The notes under the pieces were generated by a model. That model saw nothing but the letters and a program-made list of their open reading frames with translations. It searched no databases and was not told the origin of the DNA. From assembly GCA_028287545.1 (NCBI GenBank), contig JAQBPL010000051.1, positions 1 through 22,761 of the forward strand: a DNA stretch of 22,761 bases. The letters are read 5' to 3'. This document shows, piece by piece, positions 22,484 through 22,761 of the stretch (position 1 is its first letter; the number at the start of each line of letters is the position of its first letter). A program made the translations under genes and the position numbers. The stretch is from Vulcanimicrobiota bacterium. GTDB taxonomy: Bacteria > Eremiobacterota > Eremiobacteria > Baltobacterales > Baltobacteraceae.

Positions 22484-22761
22484 CTAGATGTCGGCGTTGA
22501 CCAATGACTCGAACGGCGTGACGACGTTCGGGTGCCAGTTGGTGAGATCGCTGTTGTACGCGTGTATGTCGTCGCGGATGTACAGGACGATGTACGGGAC
22601 GAGCTCGTTGATGCGCTCGTCGAGCTTCGCGACGACCTTCTTGCGATCGGGCTCGTCGTAGGCCGCGTTCTCGTCTTCCAGCAGGCTTTGGATGGCCTTG
22701 TCGCACAAGCGCGTCACGTTTTGTCCCTTGGGCGGGATGCCGTCGCAGTTGTTCTGCGGCG
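22484..22761 (-). CDS. ABC transporter substrate-binding protein, family 5, C-terminal fragment
   Basis: The visible 92 residues are the C-terminus of a gene that starts beyond the right edge. The frame is open from 22761 to the TAG at 22484-22486. It reads PQNNCDGIPPKGQNVTRLCDKAI, then an acidic/basic helix (DEPDRKKVVAKLDERINELVPYI), then VLYIRDDIHAYN and WHPNVVTPF. This is the ending usual for oligopeptide/nickel-type periplasmic binding proteins (SBP_bac_5): a cysteine pair, a helix that repeats the 'bundle of half-lives of monomers' position, and a final strand naming the ligand lobe. The solute is likely a peptide but cannot be told from this part. Transcribed toward the glycosyltransferase, with no spacer between the two stop codons. 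Confidence 0.8.
   Translation of the reverse strand, partial: PQNNCDGIPPKGQNVTRLCDKAIQSLLEDENAAYDEPDRKKVVAKLDERINELVPYIVLYIRDDIHAYNSDLTNWHPNVVTPFESLVNADI

Noticed and set aside
1..22761. tRNA, rRNA, CRISPR arrays, insertion sequences and att sites
   Set aside because: Looked for by eye on both strands; no cloverleaf, regular spacer array or transposase frame was seen. A covariance-model search would settle the RNA question.

Overview
The window is GC-rich, bacterial and densely coding: 22 protein-coding genes, two of them cut by the window ends, with no rRNA, tRNA, CRISPR array or transposase seen. No gap without a gene reaches 300 bases. The gene mix (a BNR/Asp-box beta-propeller, PaaN/PaaI, a type II NADH dehydrogenase, a GT87-like glycosyltransferase, and secreted proteins of unknown function) fits an aerobic, soil-type heterotroph from a poorly cultured lineage. 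Ca. Eremiobacterota would fit, but this is a guess from general gene content and not a phylogenetic result.

Layout, left to right. Positions 1-5300 hold a truncated secreted protein, a cysteine-rich duplicated secreted protein, a divergent HExxH metallopeptidase-like protein, a minus-strand operon paaN-paaI-ROK kinase, and a small protein of unknown function. Positions 5300-7700 hold a thioredoxin-fold-like protein divergent from a DUF1648-like membrane protein that is coupled to acylphosphatase. A 108-bp REPIN-like palindrome follows, then a diiron ferritin-like/RNR-R2-like oxidase with its own promoter. Positions 7780-15200 are minus strand. In transcription order they are a large secreted Asp-box propeller protein, a TetR repressor, a 7TM-GAF sensor without a kinase, a secreted YbjN-like protein and a flavin disulfide reductase. 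Position 15281 starts an orphan E1-alpha 2-oxoacid dehydrogenase subunit, followed by a cluster of hairpin repeats. Positions 16429-19628 (minus) hold a DUF4097 protein with a leaderless-type promoter and an operon of APH-fold kinase, a 37-aa membrane protein and NDH-2. Positions 19688-22483 (plus) hold a site-2-protease-like M50 peptidase, an unknown protein and a GT87-like glycosyltransferase. The window ends in the C-terminus of an oligopeptide-type ABC substrate-binding protein.

Genes are coupled by 4-base stop/start overlaps at five junctions, four of them GTGA. The most unusual structure is a family of small hairpins. Each has a near-constant core (GAGC..GTCGA type) inside a stem whose sequence differs between copies but stays palindromic. 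They sit at two convergent gene junctions, mostly touching stop codons. A perfect CCAAACGTTTGG palindrome between the propeller/TetR operon and the E1-alpha gene is a strong TetR operator candidate.
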